Assembly: GCA_035235625.1 (NCBI GenBank)
Contig: CP141146.1
Span: 9,294,501-9,358,500 of the forward strand
Reading direction: 5' to 3'
Origin: Saururus chinensis
Taxonomy: Eukaryota > Streptophyta > Magnoliopsida > Piperales > Saururaceae
Length of the DNA stretch: 64,000 nt
The notes below the pieces were generated by a model that saw only the letters and a list, made by a program, of their open reading frames with translations, ran no database searches and was not told the origin of the DNA. The position numbers were made by a program, and so were the translations under genes. Below, one piece after another: positions 58,593 through 64,000 of this stretch. How positions within the stretch are numbered: the stretch's first letter is position 1; the number at the start of each line of letters is the position of its first letter.

Positions 58593-60317
58593 CATTACAA
58601 AAAAAATGGGAAACAGCGACGGACATAAGTAGTCACTATTGCTAGGACTACCCGTCGCTATAGCTAATAGCAACGGCTAGTCGACTGTCGCAGATGCTTG
58701 CGTCGCTATAACCATCAGCGACGACCAAAATAGCCTTCAGCGACTACTATAGTCGTCACTAAAAAAACAACAATATTGTAAGACAATTAATTATCTAACA
58801 TATAGCAAAAAGATAATTAATTATCCAAAAATTGACATACAAAAAGAAAAACGTGAGACCAGAAATGTTCCTTGTGCTTAGAGAAATTGCAGTTACCTCC
58901 ATCTATCTCCTACTTCCAGCTTCTGAAGCAACAGCCATGCAATAAACACCTGAGTATGCCTGAAAATGGGATTTCTTACCCAAATAACATGACCCACATG
59001 GAAGGAAGCCAGAAATTGCTCCTTTGGTAAAGATTGTTGGGTCCTTTGCCATTCAAAAATGACCAAGGGAATTCCAAGTGAGTTGGGTGGCAGCCATTTA
59101 CAACAAGCAATAGCTAATGCTGAGAGACAATCTTTCCAAGTACAATAGCTTGGTCTAAATCTGTGAGTCGGTGTTCACTTTATCACATTTCATTTAATAT
59201 CTTCACTTCCCACAAAAAATTAACTTGAATATAGAGATATAAATCAAACGAAGTTCATGGAGCTGTTAATCAAAAAAAAAAATGATCTAAAATAAAGAAG
59301 TGGAAAACGATGGACGATTGATATACTTGTTGATAGCAGCAAAGAAGAGAAACAATGACCGCCTTCAAGATCTTTTCAACCCTTTGCTTCCACCTCCTCT
59401 ATTCGCAGCAAGGAGATAGCCCTTGAATGCCCATGATACTCATCTAAAACCAATTTCAAGTTCTAGCCCTGATTAAGACCAAGTAAAAAATCATGTTTTT
59501 GCTTCTGCCCAAGTAAAAATCGAATATTAAATGTGTAATGAATCACAGTTTAGAACCAAAAAGTATCAATCTTTTTTGAAGAGATCCACAAAGCTCTTGT
59601 TGTTGCTGGAGTCGCTTCAAGTGTTCAGACTTTGCGAAATCAGGGGCTTGTGGTGAAGATGGTCATGGATGGAGAGGGGGAAGAGCAAAGCCTCAAGTCG
59701 TCCCGTTAGCCAGTAGGTGATCACTGCGATGAAGATCGTAGGGAGGAGGAGACTAGGGGATGAGGGGAAACAAGGGGGATTTGTGCGGGAGATGGGAAAA
59801 TGCTTGGTGAGGGTGGGAGTAGTTTGGCAGAAATCCTAGCATGACGTTGGTGCAAATTGTAGGGAGGAGGGGACTGTGGGAGCTAGAGCAAGGAAAAAGG
59901 GGATGGGGAAAACTAGGGGGCAGGAGCGGGGGGAAATGGGAGGGAAGAACTGGGAGGAGGGGATTGTGGGAGCATGAGGACGGAAAAAATGGGGGGGGGG
60001 GGGGGAGGGGGGGACTGGCAGACTGGAGCAGGAGTAGGAAAAAAGGGAGGGAAGAACTGGGATGAGGAGAGGGAATTTATAGGGGGCTATGTAGTGGGTC
60101 ATCAGCGTCGGCCGCTAAAAACCGTCGCAATTAATAAAACTGCAACGGCTTCAACCGCCATAGAAAAATTACAATTGCAAGATGCTATTCATGTAGCCGT
60201 CATTATTGATATTTTCTACGACAATTATTTTAGCCATTGCAATTAACTATTAATAGCAACGACTATGTTGACTCTCCGTCGCTATTGATGCATAGTTGTT
60301 ACCATTTTTCTGTAGTG
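58593..60317. mobile_element. CACTA-like non-autonomous element, second copy type
   Basis: The left end CATTACAAAAAAAATGG is matched by the right end CCATTTTTCTGTAGTG (CACTACAGAAAAATGG on the minus strand). Both subterminal zones are rich in GCGACG/CGTCGC words (58613-58765 and 60100-60285). The interior has a G-rich stretch (59740-60060) that includes a long poly-G run. No transposase frame. The expected 3-bp target duplication is not evident (TTG left, GTA right). Confidence 0.65.
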
Positions 60318-61785
60318 GTACGTTGCACAATATTGCAAGCAATCATCAAACTCATTGCAATGTTGCAAACAATCCCAGCAACATTCCGAGTAGTCCTTGT
60401 AACACATGTATACCATGTGTACAACACAAAAGCACATGTGTGTGCCCCAACTTTTGTCATGGGCACTATGTTGCTTTGTGACAACATGTATCATACATCT
60501 CAGGGATTCACAATTTCATTCATGTGGGTTTTGAATCCGTTCAAGCACCCCCTATTATATGTGTGCCCTTAGATCTCGATATGATGGTGTGCGTGTAATG
60601 CTTCATATTCTGAATAGCTTTGACTTGAATGAAGAAATTTTGAATAATTGTTCCTTTCATGAGGATCCACGGGAAGAATAAGTCATTTGCAATCACAGTT
60701 GTTACTTGTCACAAATCTTACTTCTTTTAGCCTGTCTCTATTGTTTGGGTTGGGAGGATAGCTTGTGCCATTATAATATTATTTTTTTGTTTAATATTAT
60801 TTTTTATTTTAAAAAAGGAAGGGTCTTGGGTTCTCGGAGTAAGACAAAGGTTGGAGGGAAGAGTTTTTTATGTTCTCCTAATAAGTCTAAGTGCAAGTTA
60901 TACATAAGAACTATTAATATTTAAAATTTATAGGACACATACTAATACATATTAGCACTAATATCTCTTGCACTAATGTAAGTTAGTACATGCATTACCA
61001 ATATCCTGGATGCACAATTTTTATGTAAAATTTACAGTAGGTAGGGTAGTGGGTGGGCTGATTGTTAATGAGCAGGAAAAACTCTTCCCCGGTTGAAAGG
61101 AGGGAAGAGAGAAAGAGAAAACATGGTGAAGGATGAAGGGATCAGGGAGAGGAAGGACACCGGGTGCCGGTTGATTAGACCCGGGCATCAATGGCCTTGT
61201 GTCATTCAGAGCAACATCCATTTTGATTCTATCACTGTCGGCCACTTCATAATCACAAGGGCCCATGCCATGACATTCTCGACTTAGGATCTAGGGCAGC
61301 AATAAAAATCAGGTTCGGCCCCTGCCATACCCACTGACTGCACCGTCTTCCATCTACTTGCTAGTTGCTACATAGAAACGAGTTAAACTTCCAGAGAAAT
61401 TTGCCACAGTTGATTGAAAAGCCGTCCCATCTACATGGCATCGGCTTGTTGACCTCTTCTTACCTCGGTCACGTTTGTTTTTACGTCTACCTCACAGAGT
61501 CACAGTCGCATTAATCAGTACCTGATCACATGCTAAGCTTATATGCACTTAGGATTAAAACTACAATTCGCAAAAAATCTCTTCTCCTAATGTAATCAAG
61601 ATGATCATTTCTATCGAACATAGTAAAAAACAAGAAGCTTGTCTTCATTTTGCATGAAGATTTTCTGCGCCGAATTCTTCAGCCTGGCGTCAGGAAGGAA
61701 CATCATGTCCCGAATATAGGGGTTAGCTAGACATCAGACACACATGAGAATCTGACCAAGTTCTATAACTGAATCATCTCCTTCA
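60318..61785. other. intergenic DNA, no gene recognised
   Basis: Short frames only, none with recognisable domains. The part nearest 61786 should include the 3' UTR of the LBD gene on the minus strand. Confidence 0.4.
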
Positions 61786-63303
61786 CTAACAAGACTTGGG
61801 TTGTTGAAGCTGAGATCCAGGGAAGTATCTGAACAGCAGCTCTTGTGCAAGCATTTGGATCTCGTTGTCCACTTGGTTGGGGTCGTCAGGATGAGTGAGA
61901 AGGTCGGCCATCTCCGGCAAAGGTTCGGCTTCCACTCGCTGAGGACATGGAGCAGGCGGCAAATGGTCGTACATTGGCACCAAAGCGGCGGAGGGCCGGC
62001 GGGTTGCTCCATGGCAAGGTTGCACTTGGAGCTCCACGCTTGAGAGGCGGGCTTGAACATAGGCCAACTCGTTCTGCAGATTCACCACCTGAATATACCA
62101 AACTTAATATCAAATCCATCAACCCATTTCCTCATCTCGGAAGAGTTTTTGTCCTTGGGACATCTTCCCATCTACAGGGGCCGTCATCATGAAAATCGAC
62201 GGGCATGCGCACTAGCTCAAGTTAACACGACTAATGTGCTAATGCATATTAATTCTTGTGATCGAAGTCTTTCTACCTGGCTGAGGGTATCCCGGCAGAC
62301 ACAAGATTGTAGTAGGACCAAAATTTCTTCCCCTTAGCACACAAGTTTTGCACACTATAAATGCAATATATGTGAGGTCAAAGTACAAAACTTGTGAATA
62401 AAGATACAACCATAGTGGGGATATGTTTGCTATAGAAAAATTATAGAATGCCTCCATTCTTTCCCAGATTCAGCTTCAAGACACAAGATTAGGGTTTCCA
62501 CACAAAAAAATATAAAAAAACAAGTCTAAGATGAGGGAGACTTTAGTTTTGATTTTCTTTCTTTGTAGTGTATCACATGTATGGTTGACTAGATGAGAAT
62601 GAAAATAGCTTGGTGGTGCAGATCAGAATGCTATATATTATTGTAAAAAGAGAGGGTTTTCTTCTAAATGCTTAAAATAAATAAAAGAAGATGCGAAGAG
62701 ATCACAAATGAAACTCATGCTTACTCATCTGGTTGTATGAAGCATGAACACCATGATGCAAACCCTAGTTCTAAGTAAATATATGAGAATAAAAATTTAC
62801 TAGATATACTCAGAACTCAAAGAAAAAATATGAAAAAAAGTCGAGATGAGAAATAAAGAAGGAGAAGTAGAGAGAGATCACTGCAAAAGAGAAATGTAAG
62901 AATGACAAAATCTAACTTCTATCTGCATGTACAAACAGTCGCCTCACGATAAAACCATACGGTAGCACTAGATACTGTACGTAGCCAAAGTGAGTTTGAT
63001 CACCTGCTGCTGCAAGGCGAAGATGTGAGAGACGCAGCCATAGACGGGATCCCGGACCCGGGCCTGGGCCTCGAAGCAGACGGTTGCCACGGCGTCGAGG
63101 CGGCGGTGCTCCGGCACCCGCGACAGCATCTTGGACACGTTGCTGGCTCCGAACACCTTGTGCACCGCCGCGAACCTGGCCGCCCCCTGCTCCGGGTCAA
63201 AATATGGTGCAAATATGCACCCCACCACGCACTTCCGCCTCAAGAACTTGCACGCCCCGCAAGGCCCTCCGCTGCCGCTGCCCGCGGCGCCGCTTCTGCT
63301 CAT
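61786..63303 (-). CDS. LOB-domain (LBD) transcription factor, class I
   Basis: Two exons on the minus strand, 63303-63004 and 62088-61786, give 200 residues, joined by a phase-0 GT-AG intron at the position common in LBD genes (after HIFALQQQ). The LOB domain spans about 13-113. The zinc-finger-like C-X2-C-X6-C-X3-C block is at residues 15-29 ([15 protein letters not shown]). The GAS block begins [13 protein letters not shown] at about 44, with DPVYGCV near 85, then the coiled [19 protein letters not shown] leucine-zipper-like segment at about 97-115. The C-terminus has an [12 protein letters not shown] block. Composition is nearest the LBD18/19/30-like group. These nuclear DNA-binding proteins act in lateral organ, root and vascular development, often downstream of auxin; the exact role here is inferred. 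The upstream frame extension is read-through of the leader, and the ATG at 63303 gives the usual short Gly/Ser-rich N-terminus. Confidence 0.93.
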
Positions 63304-63464
63304 CCTACCCCTCCGCCACCCCCCTTGCTCTTTATGGCTATTATCTACTTTGTGGGGTCGTTGAAGAAGAAGCAGAATACAAATGTATGAGACAGGCCAA
63401 AGAAAGAAAAGGAAAGAGACCAAGCTAGACAAGGAAAATGGAAAAGACCCGGTATGGGCTATGC

Positions 63465-63474
63465 TATATATATG
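63465..63474 (-). promoter_or_regulatory. candidate TATA box of LBD gene
   Basis: TATATATAG on the minus strand lies about 165 bases before the ATG, giving a plausible leader of around 130 bases. Motif and distance only. Confidence 0.5.
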
Positions 63475-64000
63475 TATAGCACATATGTACACATGTGTGT
63501 GATGTTAATGTATGGTGTTGAGTGTTCAGTACTGGGAGCATTGGAATAGTTTATGTCAAAGCTTTTGGTGGTGGGTCTTGGCCTAAAGGCTTGTTTTCCT
63601 TTGCATTCAATCTTTAAAGCCAAGCCAAAGATGGCTAGCTACCATTTTGCAACAGGTTGCGTGAAGCAAACATGCGGCCTCTTGTAGCCAACTTGCCCAA
63701 CCGCCGCTAAACTTCCCACGTGCACTGCTCTCACGTGGTGGGATGACATAGGGATGATACCATCTTCTTCTTCTTCCTTGAACTGATTCATTCAGTTTGT
63801 TTCCTACTAGGGTTTAATATATTGCGGAGGTGGGGAAAGATAATTGGAGCTGGTTGACAAATTTCATATGGGGAGGAGCGAAAGGTTTCAGACCTTTGAT
63901 CTTTGATTTCTTTCGCTTTGAAAGCTTTGTCTTGTTGTTTGTGGATGAGGACATGAGGTGGGAGTTTTCGTCGTTTTGGAGGAAGAGACATCTTCCTGAG
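63475..64000. other. upstream region of LBD gene
   Basis: Probable promoter sequence, including ACGTG-containing words (CCCACGTG at about 63716, CTCACGTGG at about 63731). A minus-strand frame at the right edge (63788-63991) has no recognised domain. Confidence 0.35.

Noticed and set aside
63788..63991. 67-codon minus-strand frame at the right edge
   Set aside because: It is Lys/Arg-rich without a recognised domain. It could be the start of a gene but is not supportable.

Overview
This is nuclear DNA from a flowering plant. The genes carry GT-AG introns, and the coding content consists of plant families: ACT-domain-repeat (ACR) proteins, an exocyst SEC15 subunit and a LATERAL ORGAN BOUNDARIES domain (LBD) transcription factor. 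Intergenic DNA is AT-rich and full of decayed or non-autonomous transposons. I cannot name the species, or decide between monocot and dicot, from the sequence alone.

Layout. Positions 198-8131 are nested long terminal repeats (LTRs): an outer LTR on the minus strand interrupted by a 4.65-kb solo LTR (456-5105) with a matching 5-bp target duplication. Positions 8132-10337 hold a CACTA-like non-autonomous element with long CT-rich tandem blocks. From 15.07 to 45.07 kb lies a direct tandem array of three seven-exon ACR genes, all on the plus strand: A (15070-18529), B (29423-31899) and C (41709-45066). All three assemble into uninterrupted frames of 422, 424 and 435 codons with the same intron positions and phases. 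A truncated copy of gene A's intron 4 plus the start of exon 5 (32354-32900) sits just downstream of B. Gene A lies between the arms of an inverted repeat of about 1.1-1.2 kb (10338-11457 and 26448-27665). A 2-kb LTR-derived segment is present twice (24390-26418 and 32900-34997). Together these show a history of local duplication and rearrangement around the ACR array.

Positions 46.7-50.1 kb carry a SEC15A-type exocyst gene with an intron-free coding region of 791 codons and a probable intron in its 5' leader. Positions 50.1-60.3 kb are transposon-rich: a Stowaway-like MITE, an hAT-like element with a perfect 8-bp target duplication, LINE remnants, an LTR fragment and a second CACTA-like element. 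Positions 61.8-63.3 kb carry a two-exon LBD gene on the minus strand.

The genes are functionally separate: presumed amino-acid-sensing or regulatory ACR proteins, vesicle tethering (SEC15) and organ development (LBD). I found no new multi-gene system. The most informative signals are the structure and recent rearrangement of the ACR array and several precisely bounded non-autonomous elements. No tRNA, rRNA or CRISPR signature was seen.
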